Position numbers and translations under genes: made by a program. Below are positions 17,477 to 28,735 of a stretch of DNA of 64,000 bases, piece after piece. The DNA comes from Nitrospira lenta (lineage in GTDB: Bacteria; Nitrospirota; Nitrospiria; Nitrospirales; Nitrospiraceae). The notes under the pieces were generated by a model. It had not been told where the DNA came from. It made no database searches and saw only the letters and a list, made by a program, of their open reading frames with translations. The stretch lies in NCBI RefSeq assembly GCF_900403705.1, contig NZ_OUNR01000017.1:186001-250000 (forward strand), given 5' to 3'. The stretch's first letter is position 1. Each line of letters begins with the position of its first letter.

Positions 17477-17504
17477 GTCAGCCGGCCGCGTGAGGCCGGC
17501 TGAC
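17477..17504. terminator. Terminator-like hairpin between convergent genes
   Basis: GTCAGCCGGCC and GGCCGGCTGAC form an 11-base stem with a six-base loop, 16 bases after the WD40 stop. No U-tract follows on either strand. It could act as a bidirectional barrier between the WD40 gene and the minus-strand small ORF. Confidence 0.45.
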
Positions 17505-17543
17505 AACAGCCCCTTCAATAGTATTCTCACCCCCAGATTAGCC

Positions 17544-17693
17544 TCAGACCTCTTCCTCTTCCACATCCTCAACTGCCTGCTTCAACGCAGAGACAAAGGC
17601 TTCCGGCTGAGCCAGGGCCGCCTCTGTCAGCTGAAATTCAGACACCAACACGCCGGCTTTATCGACAATGACGAGACGATACCCTGGTTTCAT
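17544..17693 (-). CDS. Small acidic protein (49 aa), unknown
   Basis: A reading frame begins at ATG 17693 with AAAGGAAC three bases upstream and encodes 'MKPGYRLVIVDKAGVLVSEF' followed by an acidic helix ending 'VEDVEEEEV'. It lies 70 bases downstream of the sigma-54 response regulator in the same direction and could be its last cistron. The strand-turn-strand start and amphipathic helical end look like a folded mini-domain rather than random coding. No family was recognised. Confidence 0.55.
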   Translation of the reverse strand: MKPGYRLVIVDKAGVLVSEFQLTEAALAQPEAFVSALKQAVEDVEEEEV

Positions 17694-17763
17694 ACCGTTC
17701 CTTTCAGGATCACAGATGGGATGGGACGGGAAGAGAGAAGAGATGGGACAGCGCGGGCATTAT

Positions 17764-19202
<1,439 letters not shown>

Positions 19203-19206
<4 letters not shown>

Positions 19207-19319
19207 GCCCCTCGCTCCACCGGCTGCCGCTCATGCACGACGAGCACCCACCGGGCCTCGACGATGGGCAGGCGCATCAACGGTTGGTCATCGACCATCA
19301 CCATCGTGAATGGCGTCAT
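19203..19319 (-). pseudogene. Truncated receiver-domain start between kinase and regulator (38 aa)
   Basis: A frame from ATG 19319 to TGA 19203 reads 'MTPFTMVMVDDQPLMRLPIV' and then passes into 'HERQPVERGA'. The first part matches the start of the downstream regulator ('MMALTILIVDDEPLMRLSIV'). The last part matches the C-terminus of the upstream kinase ('RERQPAERVS'). It is therefore a product of tandem duplication across the kinase-stop/regulator-start junction. It overlaps the kinase stop (ATGA) and the regulator start (ATGATG), so the whole chain could remain translationally coupled. No receiver fold can form from 20 residues. Confidence 0.7.
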
Positions 19320-19346
19320 GAAACCCGCTCCGCCGGCTGCCGCTCG
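19257..19346 (-). repeat. Kinase/regulator junction repeat, copy B
   Basis: This copy carries the kinase's last codons plus the start of the truncated receiver ORF. Paired with 19144-19233. Confidence 0.8.
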
Positions 19347-22300
19347 CGGGAGACGGGCAGCCAGAGTGTAAACACGGTGCCTTTGCCGACTTCACTATCC
19401 ACAAGAATCTTGCCTCCATGCCGTTCAACAATCCCAAGACTCACCGACAAACCCAACCCCGTCCCTTCGCCTTCGCGCTTGGTCGTGAAGAACGGATCGA
19501 AAATCTTCGGCAGAACCGCCGCCGGAATGCCGGATCCGGTATCTCGAATTTCCACCAGACAAATCCCCTCTTCGACCCAGGTCCTGATCGAGAGAACTCC
19601 GCCCTCTTTCATCGCTTGCACGGCGTTCAAAATCAGATTCATCAAGACTTGCTCGATCATATGCCGGTCGATCATGACCGCCGGCAATCCATGGCCGAGC
19701 GCGGACTCGAGCACAATCCGGTTCGGCACGAACAAATGATTCGTCAGCACCAACACCCGCTCGATCACCGTATTGATGTCGGCCGGCGCAAATTCAGGCT
19801 GGTGCTGCTGAGAGAAATCCAACAACTGCCGAACGATCTTCTGCACGCGATGCAATCCGTCTTCCATCGACGCTAGGTATTCCTCACGCCGGGCTGGTGC
19901 GATCGTCCCCTTCGCGAGATTGTAAAGGCAGTTCAAGATGCCGCCCAGCGGATTGTTGATCTCATGGGCCACTCCCGCCGCGAGCTTGCCGACGGAGGCC
20001 AGCTTCTCTGAATTCCTGATTTGCTGCTCCAGCTTCTTCGTGTCGGTCATATCGCGGGCGATCCCGAGCACACCGAGAATCTCCCCGTCCACCCCATGCA
20101 ACGGCGACACACTCACCATAACAGACCGGACTTCGCCCGTGCGGGTCACCACTTCCACCTCGTACACCTGCTTGGCGCCGATATCGAGCGTACTCTTGAG
20201 CCGCCGACCCCGATGCCGCTTGGACAACAAGGCCAGATACGGTCGGCCGATGAGATCGTCTTTCCGATAACCCCAGGATTCAATCTTGCTGTTGACGTAA
20301 GTAAAGCGCTGCTCCGTGTCCAGGGTATAGATCACATCGTTCGCATTTTCGAGCAGGTTCTCTAGATAGTGCTGTGTCTCTTCGATTTCCTTTGTGCGCT
20401 CCCGCACCTTCACTTCCAGTTCATCCCGATAGGACCGCAGTTGTTGCTCCATCCGCTTCCGGTCCGTGATGTCGCGGAGCTGAACCATGATCAACGGAGC
20501 TTCGGCGGCGCCGGTGCGAATCAGATCCATTTCCACCGGCGTCTCGACCCCGGCGGCCGTACGCACGGCGATTTCGTGGGTCGGGACCTGCCGCTGCCCT
20601 CCGGCCAATTCCATCAACAACGCACGGACCCCCTCGCGAAACGCGGGTAAGGCAATATCGAAAATACTGCGGCCAATCACCGACGCCTCCGAGTACCCCA
20701 GCGCCTGCTCTTCCCGATGATTGACCGCTACCACGGTCCCGTCACGATCCACCATGAAGACGGAGTCGGCCACGAGGTCGAAGAGCGCCTTGTAGCGTGC
20801 TTGCGAGGCCACCAACTCCTGTGTCCGCTCGGAGACGGCCGTTTCAAGCTTGCTCGTATATTGCTGAAGCTGCCGCTCCAGCTGATGCCGCTCGGTGACG
20901 TCTCGGACGAACGCGCGGGTGTGGACGATGCCGCCCCCCTCCTGATCGAACAACGCCGTGGCATGAATTTCCACATCGATCTGGCGGCCATCCTTCGCGA
21001 GAAAGATCGTTTCAATCGCATTGCGGCCCTTGACCATAAGCCGCTCAAGATAGCTCAGGATGTGACCGGCCTGGTCCGGCGGCGCCACGTCCCAGAGCCG
21101 CATCGTCAACATCTCATCGAGACTATACCCGAGCTTCTCCAACCCGGTCTGGTTCATATGGACAAACCGCCCTACCCGATCCAGCTGATAAATCATTTCC
21201 GGAGAGTGCTCGATCAGGTCCCGGTACTTTTCTTCTAACCGGTGCACCTCGAGCATCCGCTGTTCGATTTGCGTAAACGACAATTTCAGATTGGCGGCCA
21301 TCTGGTTGAAGGCCCCGGCCAGGTGTTCGATTTCATCGCCGGTGCGGATCTGCAACGTTTGATCAAGCCGGCCGCTGGCGATCTCCAGCACGCCATCATG
21401 CAAGATCTTGATCGGCCGAGCGATCCGCCGGGCCACGATCAAACCGGTACCGACCAGCACCGCGAACACCAAGGCGCCGTACAGTAACACCCGAACAACC
21501 AGGCGCGTCAGCGGCGCGTAGGTCTCTTCCGGGTCCTGCCGAATGACCGTCACCCACTGCTTGCCGCCCATACTGCCGGGCGCCAAGGGTTCGCTGAACC
21601 GCACCGGAGCGAATCCGATCAAAGCATTGTGGCTGCCATGGGAATCGTCGGGTGCGATGGCCCAGCCAGCCTTGTCCTGCACGATGGTCTTCACAAACTC
21701 CGGCGTGACCGTGTGCTCTTCCGGCGACAACACCGGACATATCAGTGAGACCCCGTCGGAATTGAACAGCATCGCGTGGCCGGATGAGCCAATCGACACT
21801 TCTCCGATCGAATGGAACAGCGTATCCCGCCGGAGCAGAATGGTCACGGCGCCGATGACTCCCTGGCCGCCGTCCTCAATGATCGGAACCGCCACCACCA
21901 CCACGTGCGTCCCGAAGGCCGGATCGAATGCGATATCGCTGACATACGGACGAGACACTTGCGACTTCACCACCGCCGTCCACCAAGACGTCTTGCCGTA
22001 GAAGTACTCCACCTGAGGAATAGAACTGACGACGAGGGCGCCGCGGGCGTCCGTAACCAGAATGCCCACATAGTCGGACTTCCGAATATCGTGCCAGCGG
22101 ATGAGATAGTTCGTGACGATGCGGTTGATGAACAGCGGGAACTCGCTGCGCGTATCGCGCTGGCGCCAGCGCTGTTGCCAATCTTTGATCATGGCATCGA
22201 TCGCGCGCTCGTCCTTACCCTCGTAGGTACGGTTCGATTCGGTCACGGCGGTGCGGAGAAACGGGGTCGCCCCGAGCTGCTGGGCTTCATTGATCCCGCG

Positions 22301-22495
22301 CGTCACATGCATTTCAGTGCGGCGCGAGGCCTCAACCGCCACTTCTTTGAAGTTGGCGCCGATGGCCTCGCGGAGCGCCCGCCGTTCTTCCACGTAGCTG
22401 AGCAGGAGAGAGAGGCTGAGTGGCAGCAGGCCCACCATCACGATGGCCGTGATGATTTTCTGCTGGAGACTGTGAGACCGACTCCAGAGTTTCAT
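19316..22495 (-). CDS. Large hybrid-sensing histidine kinase (dCache, HAMP, three PAS, HisKA, HATPase)
   Basis: A 1059-residue membrane kinase. TM1 is at ~14-35, followed by a periplasmic double-Cache-type sensor (~40-325, 'DYVGILVTDARGALVVSS', 'GSSGHAMLFNSDGVSLI') and TM2 (~335-358). HAMP follows ('RRIARPIKILHDGVLEIASG'), then PAS domains near 425-540, 565-680 and 700-820. The phosphoacceptor region is 'GKLAAGVAHEINNPLGGILN', and the ATP-binding domain has 'NLILNAVQAMKEGG', 'IRDTGSGIP' and 'GEGTGLGLSVS'. The regulator gene follows at once. Cache sensors usually bind small extracellular molecules; the ligand is not predictable. The last residues are duplicated in the junction repeat described at 19144-19346. 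Confidence 0.94.
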   Translation of the reverse strand: MKLWSRSHSLQQKIITAIVMVGLLPLSLSLLLSYVEERRALREAIGANFKEVAVEASRRTEMHVTRGINEAQQLGATPFLRTAVTESNRTYEGKDERAIDAMIKDWQQRWRQRDTRSEFPLFINRIVTNYLIRWHDIRKSDYVGILVTDARGALVVSSIPQVEYFYGKTSWWTAVVKSQVSRPYVSDIAFDPAFGTHVVVVAVPIIEDGGQGVIGAVTILLRRDTLFHSIGEVSIGSSGHAMLFNSDGVSLICPVLSPEEHTVTPEFVKTIVQDKAGWAIAPDDSHGSHNALIGFAPVRFSEPLAPGSMGGKQWVTVIRQDPEETYAPLTRLVVRVLLYGALVFAVLVGTGLIVARRIARPIKILHDGVLEIASGRLDQTLQIRTGDEIEHLAGAFNQMAANLKLSFTQIEQRMLEVHRLEEKYRDLIEHSPEMIYQLDRVGRFVHMNQTGLEKLGYSLDEMLTMRLWDVAPPDQAGHILSYLERLMVKGRNAIETIFLAKDGRQIDVEIHATALFDQEGGGIVHTRAFVRDVTERHQLERQLQQYTSKLETAVSERTQELVASQARYKALFDLVADSVFMVDRDGTVVAVNHREEQALGYSEASVIGRSIFDIALPAFREGVRALLMELAGGQRQVPTHEIAVRTAAGVETPVEMDLIRTGAAEAPLIMVQLRDITDRKRMEQQLRSYRDELEVKVRERTKEIEETQHYLENLLENANDVIYTLDTEQRFTYVNSKIESWGYRKDDLIGRPYLALLSKRHRGRRLKSTLDIGAKQVYEVEVVTRTGEVRSVMVSVSPLHGVDGEILGVLGIARDMTDTKKLEQQIRNSEKLASVGKLAAGVAHEINNPLGGILNCLYNLAKGTIAPARREEYLASMEDGLHRVQKIVRQLLDFSQQHQPEFAPADINTVIERVLVLTNHLFVPNRIVLESALGHGLPAVMIDRHMIEQVLMNLILNAVQAMKEGGVLSIRTWVEEGICLVEIRDTGSGIPAAVLPKIFDPFFTTKREGEGTGLGLSVSLGIVERHGGKILVDSEVGKGTVFTLWLPVSRERQPAERVS

Positions 22496-22608
22496 GCGGA
22501 CGCCCCAAGCAACCTGCGGATAGAAACCGACGGCATCCGGAAACCGAGCGCTTCACGCCCGCGCGCCAACCGGCGCACGCGTGAGGGACGAGCGCGCGCC
22601 CGTCCCCG

Positions 22609-23526
22609 CTAGTTCCGTTTCATCATCTGTCCGCTCGTGCCTGGCCAGAGCAGGAGCAATGGACTGGCCACGAACACCGAGGAGTAGGTCCCGAAAATGA
22701 CGCCGCCCAGGAGGGCGAGCGAAAAATCATGCAAGACTTCGCCGCCGGCCACGGTCAAGGGAACCAGCACAATGACCACCGTTAAACTCGTGACGATCGT
22801 CCGGCTGAGGACCTGATTGATGGCCGTGTTGATCGTCGTCTCTTCGGAATCACGCCGCCGCGATTTCAAATTCTCTCGAATCCGGTCGAACACCACGACA
22901 GTGTCGGTTAACGAGTATCCAGCCAGGGTCAACAGCGCCGTTACGACCAGCAGCGTGATTTCTTTATCCAGCAGATAAAACGCGCCCAGCACGGCCAGCA
23001 CATCATGGAACGTGGCCAGGGCCGCCGCGACACCGAACCGCAACTCAAACCGGGCCGCGACGTACATAATGATGCCGGCAAAGGAGATGACGACCGCAAT
23101 GAGCGCATCTTCCTGGAGCTTCTTCCCGATGGTCGGTCCGATCTCGGTCGAAGAGTCCACCGTAAACTTGTTGTTCGGGAACTCCTTGGTAAAGATCGCC
23201 ATGACCCGTTCCGCCGTTTTCTCCTCGATCGTCGTCGAGGCTTTCACGCGGACGAGCAATTTGTTGTCCTGCCCGAATTCCTGCAGCTCCGCGTCACCGA
23301 CCCCGTTCGACTCCAGCGCTTTTCGCGCTTCATCGATGTGGATGGCCTGCTCGAACTTCAGTTGCACGGCTGTGCCGCCGGCGAAGTCGATACCAAGATT
23401 GGCCGCGCCCCGCGCGATCTGCACGATCGCAATGAGCCCGAGCAATACCATGACGCCCGAGAACGCAAAGGACAGCTTGCGTTTGCCCATAAAATCAAAA
23501 TTCGTTTTCCCAAGAATCTCTAACAT
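22609..23526 (-). CDS. secF: Protein translocase subunit SecF
   Basis: About 305 residues from ATG 23526, with GGGAGT upstream (a GTG at 23532 is possible). Six membrane helices flank a periplasmic domain. Family signatures include 'GIDFAGGTAVQLKF', 'SFAGIIMYVAARFELRFGVAAALATFHDV' and 'LAGYSLTDTVVVFDRIREN'. With SecD it uses the proton-motive force to complete Sec export. The gene lies 55 bases after secD in the standard yajC-secD-secF order. Confidence 0.97.
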   Translation of the reverse strand: MLEILGKTNFDFMGKRKLSFAFSGVMVLLGLIAIVQIARGAANLGIDFAGGTAVQLKFEQAIHIDEARKALESNGVGDAELQEFGQDNKLLVRVKASTTIEEKTAERVMAIFTKEFPNNKFTVDSSTEIGPTIGKKLQEDALIAVVISFAGIIMYVAARFELRFGVAAALATFHDVLAVLGAFYLLDKEITLLVVTALLTLAGYSLTDTVVVFDRIRENLKSRRRDSEETTINTAINQVLSRTIVTSLTVVIVLVPLTVAGGEVLHDFSLALLGGVIFGTYSSVFVASPLLLLWPGTSGQMMKRN

Positions 23527-23580
23527 GCTCACTCCCTTTTCGTCGCGTTCAGCTTTCAGTCTCCGCTACCAGCGTCACGG

Positions 23581-25224
23581 TTAGATGCTGAGCGTATCCA
23601 CTTTCTTTCCTTGGTTCAGCAGGTCAAACACGACCTTGGTTCCGACAAAGGCCGTGAACAGATTGATCGCGATCCCCAAGCACAACGTGACGGCAAATCC
23701 CTTGATCGGCCCGGTGCCGAACAAGAACAGGGCCACGCCGGTGATCAAGGTCGTGACGTGCGCGTCGATGATCGTGAGCAGGGCCTTGTCATAGCCGCCA
23801 TCCACCGCCAGTCGCACGGCTTTCCCGGCGCGCAATTCTTCGCGAATGCGCTCAAAAATCAGCACATTGGAGTCCACGCCCATACCGATGGTCAGCACGA
23901 TCCCCGCGATGCCCGGCAGAGTCAGCGTCGCATTCAGCGCCGACAGCGCGCCGAGCAGACAGACCAGGTTCAGCAGCAAGGCGAAATCGGCGATCACCCC
24001 GGACAGCCGGTAATACACAATCATGAACACCACCACCAGCGCTCCGGCGATGAGCGTGGATTTCACCCCCTGATCGATGGAGTCCTGGCCGAGCGACGGC
24101 CCGACGGTGAGATCTTGAATGATCTTCAATGGAGCCGGAAGCGCACCGGCCCGCAGGACGATGGCCAGATCGTTGGCTTCCTGCGTGCTGAACGTCCCGG
24201 TAATCTGAGCCCGGCCACCGGAGATCCGGTCCTGAATCACGGGAGCGGAATAGATCGTGTTGTCGAGCACAACGGCCATGCGCTTCTTGATGTTCTCTCC
24301 GGTGATCCGTTCAAACTCCCGTCCGCCTTTGGCATCGAACGTGATGGAGACATAGGGGTCGTTGAACTCTCCGATCGAGACTCGCGCATCGCTCAACACA
24401 TCGCCGGTAAGCATGACTCGCTTCTTGACCAGGTACGGCGTGCGGAATTCACGTCCGGTCTCTTTGTCGAGTTGGTGCTCGAACAGGATCTGATCGCCTT
24501 CCGGCACCTTGCCCTGGAACTGCGCCAAGACCTCGGCTTCTTTTTCCTTCGGGATACGGGCAGGGAAGTCCATCTTCATCATATTGTCTTCGTCGAGCAT
24601 CTTGAACTCGAGCAAGGCCGTTTCCTTAATGAGGTCCTTCGCCCGCTTCGGTTCTTTGACACCCGGCAACTGCACGACAATCTGCTTCAAGCCTTGGCGC
24701 TGCACCAGCGGCTCAGACACGCCGAACTGGTCGATCCGGTTCCGGATCGTTTCGAGCGCCTGATTGATCGCCGAATCCTTGATCCGCTTGATCTCCGCCT
24801 CGCGTAACTCCCAGACGAGGCTGTTCGCCGATCCGACGGCCTCGACTTCAAAGAAGGTGGGATACTCTTCCGAGAGCTTCTGGATCTGCGCCTTCAACTC
24901 GGCATTGGCAAACTGAATGGTGATTTGATTCGACGCCGTCCGTTTCACCGATTCTGCCGGCAGCTTCTTGTCGACCAACATGTCCTGCAGGGAGTTCACC
25001 GATCGCTCGACGGCAATCTCGACGGCCCGGTCTTCATCGACCTCCATCACCATGTGAATGCCGCCCTGGAGGTCCAGCCCCAGCGTGATACCCTTATCCG
25101 GCAAAATCGTTCGCGCCCAGTCGGGCAAGGCCTGGTATAGAGGCTTGTACGACGGCAAAAAGAACACCACCGACAGCACAATGACCAACGCAAGTAACGC
25201 AAACCGTCCACCAACTTTTTTCAT
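23581..25224 (-). CDS. secD: Protein translocase subunit SecD
   Basis: A 547-residue protein with an N-terminal helix, a large periplasmic P1 domain ('GLDLQGGIHMVMEVDEDRAV', 'RNRIDQFGVSEPLVQRQG') and a C-terminal RND-type bundle ('TLPGIAGIVLTIGMGVDSNVLIFERIREELR'). Both hallmark motifs D-L-Q-G-G and G-x-x-V-D-x-N-V-L-I-F-E are intact. It partners SecF downstream. Confidence 0.97.
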   Translation of the reverse strand: MKKVGGRFALLALVIVLSVVFFLPSYKPLYQALPDWARTILPDKGITLGLDLQGGIHMVMEVDEDRAVEIAVERSVNSLQDMLVDKKLPAESVKRTASNQITIQFANAELKAQIQKLSEEYPTFFEVEAVGSANSLVWELREAEIKRIKDSAINQALETIRNRIDQFGVSEPLVQRQGLKQIVVQLPGVKEPKRAKDLIKETALLEFKMLDEDNMMKMDFPARIPKEKEAEVLAQFQGKVPEGDQILFEHQLDKETGREFRTPYLVKKRVMLTGDVLSDARVSIGEFNDPYVSITFDAKGGREFERITGENIKKRMAVVLDNTIYSAPVIQDRISGGRAQITGTFSTQEANDLAIVLRAGALPAPLKIIQDLTVGPSLGQDSIDQGVKSTLIAGALVVVFMIVYYRLSGVIADFALLLNLVCLLGALSALNATLTLPGIAGIVLTIGMGVDSNVLIFERIREELRAGKAVRLAVDGGYDKALLTIIDAHVTTLITGVALFLFGTGPIKGFAVTLCLGIAINLFTAFVGTKVVFDLLNQGKKVDTLSI

Positions 25225-25386
25225 GTCTCCGCCACCCTCTCTTGCAGGATCCTGAAACAGCCCACAGGCATCGTTCTCGCCGTGCTCAGAGACTCACCGT
25301 ACCGCCGCCTACGCCTCGCCTCTTCGCTTGCCGCAGCCTTGCCGGGCAGCCTGTTTGAGCATCCTCTTGTGATTACCGTCGTCCGA

Positions 25387-25725
25387 CTACTCTTTGTCGT
25401 CGTCTTCCGCCCGTATTCTCGCAATATGCTCTTTCTGAATCTTGACCTTGGTATTGTCGGCAATCTGCAGCGTCACCGTCTCTTTGCCGAGATTGGTAAT
25501 CGTTCCCCAGAAGCCCGACGCAGTGATGACCTTATCGCCTTTTTTCAGATCCTCGAGCATCGCTTTCTGCTGCTTTTGCCGCTTCTGTTGCGGCAGGATC
25601 AGCAGGAAATAAAAAATCACAAAAATCAGGACAAACGGCACCAACGAAAGCAGCGAACTCGATGTGCTCCCGCCGCCCCCAAGACCTTCCGCCCATGCCA
25701 CCGACACCATTCCAACCATCATCAT
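25387..25725 (-). CDS. yajC: Preprotein translocase accessory subunit YajC
   Basis: A 112-residue protein with one membrane helix ('LLSLVPFVLIFVIFYFLLILP') followed by the conserved 'QQKRQKQQKAMLEDLKKGDKVITASGFWGTI' of YajC, and a charged C-terminus. A GGGGAG lies eight bases before the first of three consecutive ATGs. It sits between tgt and secD, the usual order. Confidence 0.95.
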   Translation of the reverse strand: MMMVGMVSVAWAEGLGGGGSTSSSLLSLVPFVLIFVIFYFLLILPQQKRQKQQKAMLEDLKKGDKVITASGFWGTITNLGKETVTLQIADNTKVKIQKEHIARIRAEDDDKE

Positions 25726-25743
25726 AAATCTGGCTCCCCTTAC

Positions 25744-26910
25744 CTAGTCGAGGCCGGCCCGCGGTTCCTGCGCAGCGACTGCCGTCGCGCCGCCGACCCG
25801 CTCGGCTTCCGCCCGCGCGCGATAAAACTCCTCGCGCATTGTGAGAAATGTCCCCCGCTCGATCGACGAGCGCACCCGTTGCATCAAATCGGCAAAGTAC
25901 CAAAGGTTGTGAATCGTATTCAGCCGCGCGCCGAGCATTTCCTTCACGTTGAACAGGTGATGCAGATAGGCCCGCGAATAGCGCTTGCACACCGAGCAGC
26001 CGCAGTCCGGATCGATCGGCCGCTCGTCTTGCTTGTATTGCGCCTGCTTGATGGAAACCCGCCCGAAGCTGGTAAACAGCCATCCTGTTCGCCCATGACG
26101 GGACGGCACCACGCAATCGAAGAGATCAACTCCCCGAGCGACCCCTTCGATGAGATCTTCCGGAAGACCCACCCCCATCAGATAGCGCGGCTTGGCTTCC
26201 GGCAATTCCGGAGCGGTCACATCCAGCATGGCATACATGTCGGCTTTGCTCTCTCCGACGGAGAGTCCGCCGATGGCATAGCCTTCAAAATCCAGCGCCA
26301 CCAGCTCTTGAGCCGAGATTCTCCTGAGGTCCGCTTCCAGCCCGCCCTGGACAATGCCGAAGAGCGCCTGATCGTTCCGCCGCCGACTCGCCTGACAGCG
26401 TTTCGCCCACGCCGTCGTCCGCTGCACGCCCTCCAGAATCGCCGCGCGCGATGCCGGCAGCGCGACGCATTGATCGAACGCCATGATGATGTCGGCGCCG
26501 AGCGCCTCTTCGATTTCAATCGCCGTTTCGGGCGTGATGAAATGCGTCGAGCCATCGATGTGCGACTGAAACGTCACCCCCTCATCGGTAATCTTGCACA
26601 GTTTCGCCAGGCTGAAAATCTGAAACCCGCCGCTATCGGTGAGAATCGCGCCCGGCCATCCCGTAAAAGCATGCAACCCGCCCAACTCCGCGACGACTTT
26701 GTGACCGGGGCGTAGATAAAGATGGTACGCATTGTTCAGCATGAGCCTGAACCCAAGATCGTGAAGATCCTCCGGCTCCAGCCCTTTCACCGGCCCCAAT
26801 GAACCGACCGGCATGAACGCAGGCGTGTCGATGACGGCCCGGGCGGTGCGGAGTTGCCCCAGCCGCCCTTTGGTCTGTCGATCCTGCTGCCTGATCGTGA
26901 ACTGCATCAT
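25744..26910 (-). CDS. tgt: Queuine tRNA-ribosyltransferase (tRNA-guanine transglycosylase)
   Basis: A 388-residue cytoplasmic enzyme that exchanges guanine-34 for preQ1 in tRNAs with GUN anticodons. Visible motifs are 'TPAFMPVGSLGPVKGLEPEDL', 'ILTDSGGFQIFSL' (substrate-binding), 'IIMAFDQC', 'GIVQGGLEADLR', 'GGLSVGE' and 'LFDCVVPSRHGRTG' containing the catalytic Asp. The zinc site is 'CGCSVCKRYSRAYLHHL'. Length is normal. It lies 19 bases upstream of yajC, the widespread tgt-yajC-secDF arrangement. Confidence 0.97.
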   Translation of the reverse strand: MMQFTIRQQDRQTKGRLGQLRTARAVIDTPAFMPVGSLGPVKGLEPEDLHDLGFRLMLNNAYHLYLRPGHKVVAELGGLHAFTGWPGAILTDSGGFQIFSLAKLCKITDEGVTFQSHIDGSTHFITPETAIEIEEALGADIIMAFDQCVALPASRAAILEGVQRTTAWAKRCQASRRRNDQALFGIVQGGLEADLRRISAQELVALDFEGYAIGGLSVGESKADMYAMLDVTAPELPEAKPRYLMGVGLPEDLIEGVARGVDLFDCVVPSRHGRTGWLFTSFGRVSIKQAQYKQDERPIDPDCGCSVCKRYSRAYLHHLFNVKEMLGARLNTIHNLWYFADLMQRVRSSIERGTFLTMREEFYRARAEAERVGGATAVAAQEPRAGLD

Positions 26911-26927
26911 GGTGCGGTGACGTTCCG

Positions 26928-28652
26928 TTACATCTGCTCGGGAGCTGAAATCCCCAAGACGGTTAATCCGTTTTTTACCACTTGCTGCACCGATCGCATC
27001 AACACCAACCGGGCTGCCGTCGTCGTGGGGGCAATGGCCTCCGCCACCGGCGCGTCACCGGTCTCCGAATCGGCCGCCGGAGGAAGAATCCGATGCTTGT
27101 TGTAAAACGTGTGCAGCAGCGCCGCCAGCTGCTGAAGATAGTAGGTCAGGCGATGCGGCTCAAACGCCAGCGCGCTGGCCTCCAGCACTTCGGGGAACAT
27201 CGAGAGCTTCCGGATCAAGGCGAGCTCGTCAGGATCGGTCAGCACGGTCAGATCGGCTTCGGATGCCGTCGGACAGGCAATCCCACGCGCCGCAGCCACC
27301 CGCCAGAGGCTCGAAATCCTGGCATGGGCATATTGGACGTAGTAGACCGGATTATCCGATGACCGTTGCTTGGCCAGCTCTAAATCGAAATCCAGATGTG
27401 TGTTCGAGTCCCGCATGAGAAAAAAGAACATGGCGGCATCGACACCTACCTCGTCGATTACCTCACGCATGGTAATGAATTCACCGGAGCGCTTCGACAT
27501 TTTGACTTCGGCGCCGCCGCGCAGCAACTTCACAAGCTGCACCAACACGACCTGCAGCCGCTCTTTCGGATACCCATAGGCCTGTATCACCGCCTGCATG
27601 CGCGGGATATATCCGTGGTGATCGGCTCCCCAGACATCGATCAAAAGGTCATAGCCTCGCTGGAGCTTGTCTCGATGATAGGCGATGTCGGACGCCAGGT
27701 AGGTGCACTCGCCATCCTGCTTACGAACCACGCGATCTTTCTCATCACCGAACTTCGACGACCGAAACCACAACGCGCCTTCATTTTCAAACAGAAGATC
27801 CTGCTGCTTCAACTCAGTAAAGGACCGCTCGACGGCACCGGACTCGATCAGCGAGGCTTCACTGAACCAGGATTCAAACTCAATGCCCAACAGAGACAGG
27901 TCTTCACGGATGTGCTGGAGCAGGGTCCGATAGGCCAGATCACGGCAGCGTTGCTCTGCCTCCGTCAGAGACAGCGTCGCCAGCGTTGCGCCATCGGATG
28001 CCTGAATCTGCTCGGCCGCAAGACGGATATACTCGCCGTGGTAACCCTCTTCCGGAAACGTGACGGGCGTCCCGGCAAGTTCCTGCAACCGCGCATACAC
28101 GGAAGCGCCCAGGAGCTTCATCTGCCGACCGGCATCATTGATGTAGTATTCGCTGACCACGTCGTATCCGACCGCTCTCAGCAGGCGTGCCAACGCTTGA
28201 CCAACCGCAGCACCTCGACCATGACCGACGTGCAACGGCCCGGTGGGATTGGCGCTGACATATTCGACCAGCACGCGCTTCCCGACTCCGACTGCAGACG
28301 TGCCGTAGGCCGCACCCTTCCGCTCGATGTCTCTCAAGACTTCCAACCAAATGCCAGGCTTCACAGTCAGGTTGAGAAAGCCTGGCCGGACAATCTCAAC
28401 CCGCTCGAACAATTGATCACGGGTCAACAGATTGTCGGCAATGATTTTGGCAATGTCATGGGGGGCGCGTTTCTCTGAGGCGGCGAGAGACATGGCCACG
28501 GTCGTGGCGAGATCACCCCACTCCGGACGCTTGGGGGCATCCAGGGTGACGGTGGGCCAGGACTCGATTTTCAATTGTCCCTTGGCCTTGGCATCAGCGA
28601 GAGCTCCTTGAACCGCATTCGCCACCTGTTCTTGCACGAGCCCCTGCGTCAC
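26928..28652 (-). CDS. argS: Arginyl-tRNA synthetase
   Basis: A class I synthetase of 574 residues from the GTG at 28652, preceded by AGGAGA at ideal spacing; the upstream TTG that would add 13 residues is not supported. The HIGH-like motif is 'PLHVGHGRGAAVGQALARLL' and the KMSKS-like motif 'VKMSKRSGEF'. The N-terminal Add-1 domain ('DAPKRPEWGDLATTVAMSLA') and C-terminal anticodon-binding DALR domain ('YYVQYAHARISSLWR') are complete. The stop is 17 bases before tgt. Confidence 0.97.
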   Translation of the reverse strand: MTQGLVQEQVANAVQGALADAKAKGQLKIESWPTVTLDAPKRPEWGDLATTVAMSLAASEKRAPHDIAKIIADNLLTRDQLFERVEIVRPGFLNLTVKPGIWLEVLRDIERKGAAYGTSAVGVGKRVLVEYVSANPTGPLHVGHGRGAAVGQALARLLRAVGYDVVSEYYINDAGRQMKLLGASVYARLQELAGTPVTFPEEGYHGEYIRLAAEQIQASDGATLATLSLTEAEQRCRDLAYRTLLQHIREDLSLLGIEFESWFSEASLIESGAVERSFTELKQQDLLFENEGALWFRSSKFGDEKDRVVRKQDGECTYLASDIAYHRDKLQRGYDLLIDVWGADHHGYIPRMQAVIQAYGYPKERLQVVLVQLVKLLRGGAEVKMSKRSGEFITMREVIDEVGVDAAMFFFLMRDSNTHLDFDLELAKQRSSDNPVYYVQYAHARISSLWRVAAARGIACPTASEADLTVLTDPDELALIRKLSMFPEVLEASALAFEPHRLTYYLQQLAALLHTFYNKHRILPPAADSETGDAPVAEAIAPTTTAARLVLMRSVQQVVKNGLTVLGISAPEQM

Positions 28653-28735
28653 AAAATCTCCTAAGTGCTTAGAGAAGAAAGAGAAAAACAATTTTGCACT
28701 GTAGCATATGGCATATAGCGTGACAAGGTGAGCCG

